Both the position numbers and the translations under genes were made by a program. This document shows positions 33,213-44,055 of a stretch of 64,000 nucleotides of DNA, in pieces. The stretch is from Glebionis coronaria (Eukaryota; Streptophyta; Magnoliopsida; Asterales; Asteraceae). The notes beneath the pieces are model-generated. The model saw only the letters and a program-made list of their open reading frames with translations, searched no databases and was not told the DNA's origin. Every line of letters begins with the position of its first letter. The stretch's first letter is position 1. Where the stretch lies: contig CM046878.1 in NCBI GenBank assembly GCA_025667525.1, positions 395,254,974 through 395,318,973 on the forward strand, in the 5' to 3' direction.

Positions 33213-34435
33213 TGTAACACCCCACTTTGATAAGTGGACCGTTACGCGTAATTATGGCGTGTCATCAAAGCATGCAAGGTAATATGTACTAAAACATACA
33301 TGACCATAAGGTAAACCGGAATCAAACATCGGTTCCCAAACATAAGCCCAAAACATAAATAAAGTAAATGAATGAAGAAATACTAAACAAGCATAAGTAT
33401 ATGGTGCAAAAAGGAGAATAAGTCTATGGCAGCTTCCATCCTATGCACGTCCTCCAAATGCTCGAGTCTGTCCTTGGGTACCTGCCGTTTTGGGACATGG
33501 AAAGGAAAGTAACGGCTGATCATAACGCTCAGTGCACGGATATACGACATAGTATGAATGGCTGAAACATAAATAAGACTAATAGCAGCGGAATAATATA
33601 AGTTCTAAGCAATCTGGATTCATGTTCATAAAACTGGTTTTATAGTTTGAAAAGACTTATGTTTCTATGAAAATATGTATTAATTAGCCAAATAGCCTAT
33701 ATAGGTCATGAGGTTCCACCGTGCATGAATACTTGGAGGGGAGACCTTGTCATGCAATTAGAGGGGTTGCCTCTAATTAAATAGTCTGGGTAGGAGGGAT
33801 CAGCTCCTAGTGAAGGATGCAAGGCACACATCGCATTCACTCTGATGATACTAGTAAACATTTAACTAGGATGCACCCATACGCCCCACATGATAATATA
33901 ATATAGTGGCCAAAACTGAGAAGGGACGCCACGAGCAATCACTTCGCCGTGGGGAAGTCATAACACTGGTGCCTCTAGTGTTATGGTTATGGTACCTCCA
34001 TAACTAGGTGACACTGGTCATGCATGTATATGGCTTAGGCTTTTAAACTAACATAAGTAATCAAACATATAAAACAATACTAGGAAAACAGTTGGCTGCA
34101 AACGGGGAATCTTAATAAGGAAAGAATGTCCATACTGAAGGACGGGAAATCCGTACCTTGTGTCCAGTGAACGGAAAAGAACAGAATGGAAGTCCTAGTC
34201 CGATCTCACTAATGCTACACAAATAGGGTGCATGTATAAGTATTATGTTTACTGAGTACGCGACTGATTATATGATGTCTTAGCTTGTTTTATATATATT
34301 TTAGTCTTGTTTTATTGATTTTAATGTTATATTGTGTTTATCATGTGTTTTGAGTACTCTAATTAAGTATTAACTAATATTCTTGTATTATTATACTTGT
34401 TGCGTAGTAATAAGTAACTTTCTAAAAATAGCAGG

Positions 34436-34585
34436 TTTCCTAAAATAGAATGTTTCCAAAAATAGATTAACTTCTAAAGATAGATCAATTTCTAAAAATA
34501 GATCAGTTTCTAAAAATAGATCAGTTTCTAAAAATAGAAAGTTTCCGAAAATAGTAAGTTTCCCGAAATAAAAAGTTTCCATATT
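34436..34585. repeat. 17-bp minisatellite in F LTR
   Basis: Degenerate units of TTTCTAAAAATAGATCA / TTTCCAAAAATAGA type at about 17-bp spacing, the reverse complement of the D array at 38,937-39,096. Confidence 0.75.
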
Positions 34586-35114
34586 TAGAAATAAGCTGAA
34601 TTATAAAGCTATTAGTATAAGCTTACGTTTTACTGATTAAATGTCATAATTCATGTGATTATTAGTATAGTTTATTAATAATATCATATTAGTTAAATAA
34701 ACTATAGGTTATATGATTTAATTAAATATAAGCATGATTTAATTAAATTAAAGTGTAATAAGTACTTTGGTTAAAACATGTATTAATACTTGATTAACTA
34801 TAACCTAAGTCATGTTAATTAATTAATTATATTCCATGTCCTAATAATTAATTAATACTATAGTCTAAATTAAATAAATAAATACTTAGGTTAAAACATG
34901 TATTACTTTCTAAATAATAATTAACCTAAGTCCATAATTAATTAAATTAATTACATGTCATGTTTAATTAATTTAATATCTTGTTAAAAATAAATACTTG
35001 TAAAAATAAAATACTTGTATAATTTAGTCATGAACCGAACCCGTGTATTTAATTTAAACATGTCGTGAGCCGGACCCGGAACCCCATGGACCGGACCGAA
35101 TCAAACACCCCTTT

Positions 35115-35150
35115 AACAGTGGCAAACCGGCTCGGCCGGTTGCCACTGTT
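35115..35150. repeat. Perfect-stem hairpin in GC-rich island of F LTR
   Basis: AACAGTGGCAA-A-CCGGC, loop TCG, then GCCGGTTGCCACTGTT: a 16-bp stem with a single bulged A. Confidence 0.85.
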
Positions 35151-36215
35151 TGGGTAAAACTACCACCCGCTATTGCCGGTGGTCTGTCTCTCGGCTAGCC
35201 GCTGCCCAATAGTGGGTTCCCACCGGTTGTGTGCCGGTGGTTCCCCCTGCTGCGCTGCGTTCCCCCAGCTTGACCAAATCTGCCACCGGCTGTGTGCTGG
35301 TGGTGTGGCTGCCTGCTGCCGAGACCCAACGGAACCACAAGGATACCCCGAATCGAGTCGGGGTTCCTTGTTCCTTGTTGCCAACCGAACCAATCACCAC
35401 CGAGGTCCTAGATCTCGGCTGGTGGCGTGATCAAGGACACGCCGAGAGCCTTGGGCTCTCGGTTTGTGTGTCGGCCGAGCAACCAAACCCAAAACAAACC
35501 CTTAATTTTACCCCCATGATCACGTTACATGTTTTAATCCTTTGTTTTTATTTAATTCATGTTCATGTGTTAACAATTAAATAAGAGAAATAAAAATAAA
35601 AGGGTTTACGAATTACCGAATACTTGTAAAGATTGGAGAACAATAACACGAACACGATCTTGAATTTGATTAACCAAAAATCAAACAAACACTTCTTTGG
35701 TGCTTGTGGTTTCCACCGGCCAAGAGAGAGAAAGAAAAAAGTAGGGTTTTGATTTTCTTGAAAACTCTGTAAAGTGAAAATAAAATTTCCCTTTTTTTGT
35801 TATTTACTAAAATCAAGTGGGCTTGGCCCCTTTCTCTCTTGGTGCCGCGGCTTGTAGGGCCCACAAGGGAAAACCCAAAGTTTTACCGTGTTCGTGTATA
35901 TGTATATTCGTGTAATAATTGTTCGTGCTATATTTAAATACTTGTACGTAACTATATTAATCGTATTATTTTAATTAAGTACGTAGTTACGTGTTCGTGA
36001 TATTTTACGTTCATGATTTCATGTTCGTGATTATAAATATTATTGTTAATAATTATCGTGTACTATCACGTACTTAATACTTATCGTTTAATAATACGTA
36101 CGTAACTTCTGTAATTAATATTCCTGACACGTGTTCGTGCTATAAAAGGGAAGTTTTAATATGCACGTACGTTTATTAAGTGTACTGTTCATGGTAAAAG
36201 CATGCGGGTTTTACA

Positions 36216-37423
36216 ACTCTTCCCCCCTAAGAAGAATAATCCGTCCCCGAATTATAGATAAAGTAAACTGAAAGAGAAACCTAACCGAATCAAAACTGGA
36301 AAGATATGCAAGATAAAAGGACTTAAAGGTGACGTGCTTGAAAGGAACGTGGAACGTGACATGGCTAAAGAGGACATTGAATGTGACGTGACTGAAAGAA
36401 CGTATCTGATTGATGAGAGAAAACGGATAAGAAGTCCGGATGGACTCCTACGCTCCAAGTGGCTTCCCGCCTAGAACGGTCCTCTAAAGGGTCTTGGTGT
36501 AAATAACAGTCTAAGTATTCATGACTTTGTCTTAACGATACAGAAAGTTTCCGGTCATCAACGTAAGATAGATCCTCCTGAATTTAATCGAGGTGAGAAG
36601 GATTAACGTGCAAGTGTAAATGAAGCGTTACGATGCAAAATAACTTAGACTAACTGATATTAGTCCCGTCTTAGCAATGATGCGCGAGACATACTGAAAC
36701 GTAGTACGTGAACAATTGTGAACGTGATACCTGAACAATTGTGAACGTGATACGTGGAGATATGGTGAGTGTAATATAATAAAATATGATGAACAATGAT
36801 ACGTGTAACATATCTTGAACGTGATATGTGAAACGTGGATTGAACATGACATGTGAAACATATCGTGAACATAGAATAACTTATATGATAATGCTAAACA
36901 GTATGAGGTAAGACGTGAAATGTGACGTGAAACGACCGTCTGAAGATGAAAAGTTTATTCAACCCGAGTCTGGTCTCCTAAGTTTTCTATAAACCTTCCA
37001 GAATAAAAGTGGGACTTAAATCGTAAGCTAGAATACGATCATGAACGTGAGTGATGTCATGAATGTGAACACAAAAGTAAACGTAAATTTGAACAAGGAT
37101 GTGAACATAATTAATGGACGTGAACGTGAACCTTGATCTGGTCCGATAGGTGGCAGAGTGCCAAGTGATCGTACGATCGCTGGCTAAAAATATCTGAAAA
37201 TATACTACTATAAAATCTTTGTGGATGAAAGGATTTGCAAACTTGGTCAAAATGTTGTAAAAATCCATAGAGATACTGTACTATTTCCATTCGGAAAGTG
37301 TTCCCGGTGGAGATAGCTACTAGTATGTGGGTGTTCTATCTTAACCTGCTGGTATGTCAGGAAATTAGATATAAACATAACTACATCTTGTTCCCTAGAA
37401 CTGGATACATAGAAGTTTGGAAA
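36216..37423 (-). other. F internal region, ACGTG-dense, non-coding
   Basis: Contains the polypurine tract (36,216-36,230) and the chromodomain remnant. From about 36,300 to 37,130 there are some seventeen ACGTG pentamers, often as AACGTGA. No open frame with recognisable content. Confidence 0.6.
37419..37423. repeat. Probable D target-site duplication, left (GGAAA)
   Basis: Right counterpart at 62,340-62,344 is TGAAA, a 4/5 match, consistent with one later mutation. Confidence 0.5.
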
Positions 37424-38266
37424 TGTAAAACCCGCATGCTTTTACCATGCATAGTACCCTTAGGATCGTACGTACTAGTTAAAACTTTCCTAATATAGCA
37501 TGATTACGATTACGTGTTAGGAGTTTACGTATTACGTACGTGTTAGAACACGATAAGTATTTTCTATGCACGATCACGTAATAATTATTTAACAATAATT
37601 AGTCACGAACATGCGATCATGAAATCATGAACGTAATTAAAACACGAACAATTATTAATTACGTATATATATTTATTACGAGCGTAATTAAATATATTAG
37701 ATCACGGTATTTACGTAACGAGAACATTTAAAACACGAACATAAATAATCACAAACGAGTAACTAAATAACGAGACACGGAAAAAGGTACGGGTACCCCA
37801 AGTGGGGTCCCTACCCGCGGCCAACAAGGACAAATGGGCCAAGCCCATTTGTCAATTTTACTAAAGGGGGTTATTTACTTTTTACACTACACAAAATAAA
37901 CTTACAGAATATTTTTAAGAAAACCTAAAAACCCTCCTTCCTCCTTCTCCTTTGTGCCGCCATCCTACAACCACCATACAAGGTGGTTTTTGATCTTGGA
38001 TCTCAGAATTCTAGTGATTTATCGTGTTGGTTCTTCGTTCTCTTGATCCACGAATTCGGTAAAACCTTTTTAAACCTTTTCTTTTGATTTAATCTTTTTA
38101 TTAATTATGAACATGTGACGTTCTTATAAAAACATAATAATTAATCATAGATCTAACATGTTTTGGTGTTAAATTAAATCAAAGGGATGTTTTTAAGGGG
38201 TGTTTGTTTTGGCCGCAGGATGCAACCGAACCCGAAGGGGTTTCGGTTTGCCAAGCCGACCACTAC

Positions 38267-38286
38267 CAAGACCATATGGTCTTGGT
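38267..38286. repeat. 20-bp perfect palindrome
   Basis: CCAAGACCATATGGTCTTGG in the GC-rich island of the D 5' LTR, repeated in the 3' LTR near 60,213-60,232. Confidence 0.9.
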
Positions 38287-38324
38287 TGGTGCGTGTGGGT
38301 CCCACGGCAGCAAGGGAAACACGG

Positions 38325-38348
38325 GGTACCCCGAGTTGGCTCGGGGTA
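38325..38348. repeat. Hairpin conserved between D and F LTRs
   Basis: GTACCCCGAG, loop TTGG, CTCGGGGTAC. F has the equivalent ACCCCGA...TCGGGGT at about 35,345-35,365 with a different loop. Confidence 0.8.
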
Positions 38349-38936
38349 CGGTGTCGATTCATGTCCGGTTCATGTTTTTTAGCCTAGATCCGGTTCATGG
38401 TGTATGTTAGTTTTTTTTATGTTTATGAACTTATGTTAAAATTAAATTAATAAAATGATGTGATTAATTTAATAACATGACTTAGGTTATTTAATTATTA
38501 ATGATCATGGATATAATTAATTAATTAACATGACTTAGGTTATATTATTAATATATAATAATAATTTAACTTATTTAATTAAAAACATGTTATACTTTAA
38601 TTAAATATTTTAACCTATAGTTTAATTTAATTACATGAAATAATTATTAAACTATACACTATATCATATGACTTAGAAAATAATCATGAAAACACTTAGG
38701 CTTATATACTTAGCTTATTTAATCAGCTTATTTCTAATTATGGAAACTTTCTATTTTTAGAAACTTAATTAAATAAGGCAGCTAATCTATTTATGGAAAC
38801 CTTCTATTTTTAGAAACTTATTTATTTCAGGCAGCTAATCTATTTATGGAAACTTATTTAATTAAGGCAGCTAATCTATTTATGAAAACTTTCTATTTTT
38901 AGAAACTTATCTATTTTAAGCAGTAAGTCTATTTTT

Positions 38937-39096
38937 GGAAACTTTCTACTTTTGGAAACTTTCTATTTTTGGAAACTTTCTATATTTGGAAACTTTCTAT
39001 TTTTGGTAACTTTCTATTTTTGGAAACTTTCTATTTTTGGAAACTTTCTATTTTTGGAAACTTTCTATTTTAGGAAACCTGCTATTTTTGGAAAGT
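38937..39096. repeat. 17-bp minisatellite in D 5' LTR, 10 units
   Basis: Units GGAAACTTTCTATTTTT start at 38937, 38954, 38971, 38988, 39005, 39022, 39039, 39056, 39073 and 39090, exactly 17 bp apart. Confidence 0.93.
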
Positions 39097-40343
39097 TACT
39101 TATTATTACACAGTAAGTATAATAACACATGAAATACCAGAAATACTTAATCAGATTAAACAAAATATAAGATTTAACACAGTTTAAGGCTTTAAAACAG
39201 TAAAACATAGTAAGAACACATAAAATAAGCTAAGCATGACATAAAACCAGCTATGTATTTAGTAAGCAGATACTAATTCATGTACGTATTTATGTAGCAT
39301 TAGTGATTCGGAAGTAGGATTCTCGCAGTTCGTCTTTCTCATTCACTGGACATAAGGTACGGATTCCCGTCCTTTCAGTATGGACATTCTTTCCTTATTA
39401 GGATTCCCCGTATGCAGCCAACTGTTTTCCCGTAGTATAAGTTATGAGTTTGATTGCTTATGTTTAATTAAGATTACCTATAGCCATATACATGCATGAC
39501 CAGTTTCACCTAGTTATGGAGGTACCATAACCATAACATTAGGGGCACTGATGTTATGACTTCACCACGGCGGAGTGATTGCTCGTGGCGTCCCTTCAGC
39601 TTTTGGCCATCTATTTATATTTATCAGGTGGGGCGTATGGGTGCATCCTAGTTACATGTTTTATTCAGGATTACATGGTGAATGTGGTGTGTGCCTTGCA
39701 TCCTTCACAAGGAGCTGATCCCTCCTACTCAAAAACCAGTATATTAAATTAGAGGCAGCCCCTCTAATTTGCATGATGAGGTCACCCCTCCAATTATTCA
39801 TGCACGGTGGATTTTCATGACCTATATTGGCTAATGGTAAAATATGACAAACAGTTTTTATAAGATAAACATAAGACTTTCAAACTATTAAACCAATTTT
39901 ATTAAGACTTAACCATGTTACTCGGGACTTAGTTTTCTTCCGCTGTTATTATGTTATATGCTTATCCTATTCATGCTTTATTATACATCTGTACACTGAG
40001 CGTATTTGCTCAGTCGTTTTCCTTTTCTATGTTTCCAAAACGGCAGGTACTCAGGGACGCTCGTAGACACTAAGAGTATGTGCATATGGACTGGAAGCTG
40101 TCTAGCCTTCTTTACATTATGCATTTCCTTTCTTATGATACTTATGCTTTGGACATTGTTTAGTCCTTTCCTTTATTATACTATGTTTGTGTGTGATGAG
40201 ATTTAGTTTTGGACTACCAATGTTTGATTCCGGTATTTTCCTTTTTATGGTCAAGTAATGTTTAGACATTTTACCTTGTATGCTTTGATGACACACCATA
40301 ATTTCTGTGATATTTCCATTTCCAAAATGGGGTGTTACAATTA

Positions 40344-40357
40344 TGGTATCAGAGCCA
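40344..40357 (+). promoter_or_regulatory. D primer-binding site (tRNA-iMet)
   Basis: TGGTATCAGAGCCA four bases after the LTR end, the canonical plant initiator-Met site. Confidence 0.85.
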
Positions 40358-40794
40358 AGGCTTCGACCTGTAGGCTCTCAAATATGACCTGTGATTAGTG
40401 GGTAGTCACTACGGTCTTCCTAGAACTGACAGTTGTTTTCATGCATTCATCATTTTTTAAGCATACATATACATGTCATTGTTGCAGGGTTTTTGACTAA
40501 GTAATGGTTGGTACACGACTGGCCCTATTTAGTCGCATGTGTTTTATCGAAACTTTTAGATTTGGGACCGACCCATAGGCGCCCCCTCGCTATGTCTTTG
40601 TTCTGTTTGAACTGACCAGAGGCGTTCACTCTCGAGCATACAAAAGTTTTCATAAAACTGCATCATGCATTCATACACAAAATTTTCTTGCATAAAATTT
40701 TTCTCGTGAAATTTTAGTATAAATTTTTTTCATGTATATATTTATATATTATGTTTTGATCTGTTTAATCATACGTTTTATGTCATACTGTCAG
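40358..40794 (+). other. D untranslated leader
   Basis: About 440 bp without a supported open frame, between primer site and the Gag start. Confidence 0.6.
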
Positions 40795-41522
40795 ATGGTT
40801 CTCACACGCGAACAGGAGCAGCTCAATGCTGCAATTCAGGCTGCCATGCAAGCCTTGCTTCCTCAACTGAGGAATGACATCCGGGCTGAAGTTCAAGCTG
40901 CCAACAATCAGCAGCATAATCAGCCACCTCCTCCTCCTCCTCCAGTGACATTAGCAGTATGGCTGGAGAGATTTAACAAGCTCCGCCCTCGAGCTTTTGA
41001 GAAGATAGATAGCCACAGCGATGCTAAAAGCTGGTTGGCTCACATCGAGAAGATTTTCAACGCTATGGGCTGTGACCCCGCATATAAGGCGAGGTTGGCA
41101 TGCTATCGGTTCGAAGGCGATGTACTCAACTGGTGGTTAGCATTGATGCAATCTGAAGGTGGTGATGAGTGGGTTGCTGGTTTGACTTGGGCTCAGTTCA
41201 AGGACAGGGTGATGGAGTAGTTCTTTCCCAAGGCTGAGCAGGACAAGCTCAAGAGAGAGTACCATGGGATCCGACAGAGAGCTGGGGAGAATAGCAACGA
41301 GTTTATGCAGCGCTTTCTTCGCTTGGCTGGTTTCCTTGGTGCGGCAGCAGGTACTCCTGAAGAGCAGGCACATCACTTCAGATGGGCTCTTCGCGCATCG
41401 GTCGCAAACAATCTGGTGTGTGCTACGTTCAACACTGTAGCACAAGTGGCCGATGCAGCACGAAAACTGGAGATGCTGCAGGAGAGAGATGAGTTCGGGG
41501 AAGCTGAAAGACCCGACAAGAG

Positions 41523-41603
41523 GTAAACATTCGTGTTCAAGCGGTGACCAATCCGTATACTTTCCATATGTCAATTATTCATCTCTTTAACTGTATCTTC
41601 CAG
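41523..41603 (+). other. Intron-like gap 1 in D gag (81 bp)
   Basis: AG|GTAAAC ... TATCTTCCAG|GC, splitting an Arg codon after its second base. The gap starts with an in-frame TAA if unspliced and is T-rich near its 3' end. Confidence 0.65.
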
Positions 41604-41753
41604 GCAGAAAACTGGGGACCGGTCTCAGCTGGCTACTCAGCAGCAGCCTCATCAGCCCAAGGGAAACGGTTAGACTAACGACTGTTCTGCTACAGATAGG
41701 CGTGGCGGTAATGACAATTACCGTAACAACACCGGGCACTCCAACAACAGCAA

Positions 41754-41827
41754 GTCCTAATACTTACGAAATTCCTTATGTTTTATGTTATAATCCATAT
41801 TCTGACACTTTAGCAAATTTCTACCAG
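41754..41827 (+). other. Intron-like gap 2 in D gag (74 bp)
   Basis: AA|GTCCTAAT ... TTTCTACCAG|GA, splitting a Lys codon after its second base. The donor is weak; the acceptor is good. It is A/T-rich, unlike the flanking exons. Confidence 0.6.
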
Positions 41828-41892
41828 GAACCATGGAAACGGTAGGGACCAGAACCAGAGAGGTTCGCAGCCTAGCCGTCCAGCTATCACTG

Positions 41893-41965
41893 GTATTCAA
41901 TCTTACGATTATCCGCTTTGTCCTTTGTACCCAATTACCATGTCTTATGTAAAAATTTTTATCAG
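41893..41965 (+). other. Intron-like gap 3 in D gag (73 bp)
   Basis: TG|GTATTC ... TTTTTATCAG|GT, splitting a Gly codon after its first base. Downstream sequence reads straight into the zinc-knuckle region. Confidence 0.65.
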
Positions 41966-42150
41966 GTTCTCAGCCAGCCAGAGCACCTGCTGGAGGATAC
42001 ACTCATCCTGTTTGCTCTACTTGTCACCATAGGCATCCAGGACCATGTCGCCGTAATACTGATGCGTGCTTCAAGTGTGGTCTTCCTGGCCATATTATGA
42101 AGGATTGCCGTAAGGGCGAGATGGAGGGTATATCGGGACATGCTGATACC

Positions 42151-44055
42151 AAGCCGCCTCCTACTGCCGGGCGTGTCTACACGACATCTCGAGACCAGGC
42201 CAACAAGTCTACAGGTACCATCACTGGAATCTTGTATATGTATGGTCGCGCTGCATGTGTTCTTTTTGATACGGGTACTACTCACTCGGTTATTTCTACT
42301 GCTTATGCTAAGAACATTAAGATGCCTCCCTTGCCACTAGAAAATAGGCTTACTATTTCCACGCCTTTGAGAGACTCTGTATTAATCACCCATGTATACA
42401 AGAGTCTTCCCCTAGAATTTGATGATAAGGTTCGACCTGTCGACGCACTTCCGCTGGACATGAATGACTTCGACATGATTTTGGGCATGGATTGGCTATC
42501 CAAGTATCATGCTACCATAGACTGCCATTCATATCGAGTTATCTTCGATGATGTCAATGCACCAGAGTACATTCATAATGGGTTCATACCCGGACGGTCT
42601 GTATAAGTCATATCCACCCTGCAAGCGTGTGCACTACTGTCACATGGCTGCGAGGGTTATCTAGCTACGGTTCAAGACATGGATGCTGAATCTCCATCGA
42701 TTCAGGATCAACCAATAGTGTCAGAATTCCAAGACGTGTTTCCAGCAGAACTTCCGGGCATACCACCTGCACGAGAAGTGGAATTCAGTATCGAGCTGAT
42801 TCCAGGACCTGAACCAATCTCCAAGGATCCTTATCGCATGGCTCCCATAGAGCTGAAGGAGCTGAAGGATCAACTACAAGAACTTCTTGAACGAGGTTTC
42901 ATTCGACCGAGCGCATCTCTATGGGGCGCACCGGTTTTATTTGTTAAGAAGAAGGACGGTAGTATGCGTCTTTGCATAGACTATCGCGAGCTCAACAAGA
43001 TTACTATTCGGAATAGGTATCCATTGCCACGCATTGACGATCTGTTTGACCAACTCCAAGGGGCCAAACACTTCTCCAAGATTGATCTTAGGTCAGGCTA
43101 TCATCAGCTACGGGTCAAGGAGCAGGATATCGCTAAGACTGCCTTTCGTACTCGTTATGGCCACTACGAGTTTGTAGTTATGCCACTTGGCCTGACAAAT
43201 TCTCCAGCAGTGTTCATGGATCTGATGAACAGAATCTTCCATGAATTTCTGGACAAGTTCGTCATTGTCTTCATCGATGACATCATGATTTTCTCAAAGT
43301 CCAAGGAGGAACACGAAGACCATCTTCGTACAGTACTACAGATTCTTCGCCAGAAGCAGCTATATGCTAAATTCTCCAAGTGTGAGTTCTGGTTAGACAA
43401 GGTGGCATTCTTAGGTCACATTGTATCAGCAGAAGGAATCACTATGGATCCAGCGAAGGTTGAGGCCATTACTAAGTGGCCAAGGCCGACATCAGCGACG
43501 GAAGTCCGCAGTTTCTTAGGCTTAGCTGGCTATTACCGTAGGTTCGTAGAGACCTTTTCCCGCCTAGCACTACCATTGACCAAACTGATGCGGAAAGGGG
43601 AGAAATTCGTCTGGACTGAAGATCGAGAGAAGAGATTTGAAGACCTGAAGCAGAAGCTAGTATCTGCACCTATTCTAACTCTACCATCTGGTACGGGTGG
43701 ATTTCAAATCTACAACGATGCATCAGGGAAGGGACTTGGCTGTGTTCTCATGCAACATGGGAAAGTGATCGCGTACGCTTCACGGCAGCTTAAGCCTTAT
43801 GAAGAAAATTACCCCACGCACGACCTGGAACTTGCTGCAGTCGTGTTTGCATTGAAGATATGGAGGCACTACTTATATGGAGAATCATGTGACATTTTCA
43901 CGGACTACAAGAGCTTGAAGTATATCTTCACTCAGCGTGAATTGAACATGAGGCAGAGGAGATGGTTAGAGCTGTTGAAGGATTATGACATTAATCTATA
44001 GTATCATCCCGGAAAGGCAAATGTAGTAGCAGATGCTCTTAGCAGGAAGTCCGGA
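42151..44055 (+). pseudogene. D protease, reverse transcriptase and RNase H
   Basis: Same frame as Gag. The aspartic protease has LFDTGTTHSVIS (Asp-Thr-Gly 42,268-42,276) and MILGMDWL. A TAA at 42,604-42,606 interrupts the linker. RT from about 42,730 shows [35 protein letters not shown] and a FIDD active site (Asp pair 43,276-43,281). RNase H follows with Asp in [16 protein letters not shown] and a [19 protein letters not shown] motif. In the third acidic position the sequence reads [11 protein letters not shown] (DYKS where DHKS is usual). A TAG at 43,999-44,001 falls where the frame continues to YHPGKANVVADALSRK. RT and RNase H domains otherwise look complete. Confidence 0.9.

Larger units (their letters stand above)
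33213..36215 (-). repeat. F 3' LTR (3,003 bp)
   Basis: The minus-strand termini TGTAAAACCCGCATGC...GGGTGTTACA equal those of D. It shares the D layout: an ACGT-rich U3, a GC-rich island (35,040-35,480), an A/T-rich stretch, the 17-bp minisatellite (about 34,436-34,580) and a conserved end. Opposed open frames across the GC-rich island (35,160-35,584) are composition artefacts. Confidence 0.8.
33213..37423 (-). mobile_element. Element F, degraded chromovirus-type Gypsy element (left portion)
   Basis: Minus-strand relative of D. The LTR is at 33,213-36,215, with the purine tract TTAGGGGGGAAGAGT just inside. Beyond it is a chromodomain-end remnant at about 36,415-36,475 that aligns with D (CGGGAAGCCACTTGG). 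The rest to 37,423 is non-coding, with no pol motif I can find. D splits it at 37,423; its remainder is most likely 62,345-64,000 and further right. The left boundary falls within Copia-2 RT after TCAAA; the matching duplication would be outside the window. Confidence 0.7.
37424..40339 (+). repeat. D 5' LTR (2,916 bp)
   Basis: U3 is dense in ACGT cores (37,440-37,740), with a TATATATAT stretch at about 37,664 as a possible but unproven TATA box. A GC-rich island with palindromes lies at 38,210-38,400 and the 17-bp minisatellite at 38,937-39,096. Relative to the 3' LTR it lacks segments corresponding to about 60,457-60,520 and 60,575-60,600. No gene is supported inside. Confidence 0.88.
40795..42150 (+). 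pseudogene. D Gag with three intron-like gaps
   Basis: Start ATGGTTCTCACACGC at 40,795. Capsid with the retrotransposon Gag fold: a Pro-rich run PPPPPPP, then AVWLERFNKLRP, KSWLAHIEKIFNAMGC, ACYRFEGDVLNWW. The segments are 40,795-41,522, 41,604-41,753, 41,828-41,892 and 41,966 onward. The second carries a basic Gln-rich stretch and the last a zinc knuckle CFKCGLPGHIMKDC (CX2CX4HX4C) preceded by a CSTCHHRHPGPC motif. In-frame stops are TAG at 41,218-41,220 and TAG at 41,671-41,673. Joining the segments across GT-AG borders keeps one frame throughout; the gaps total 228 bp. Whether they are spliced is inference. Confidence 0.8.

Noticed and set aside
35160..35584. Several overlapping open frames on both strands in the GC-rich island of the F LTR
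   Set aside because: GC-rich DNA lowers stop frequency in all frames; the same is seen at 38,174-38,410 and 60,120-60,356 in the D LTRs. No domain, start context or conservation between LTR families supports coding.
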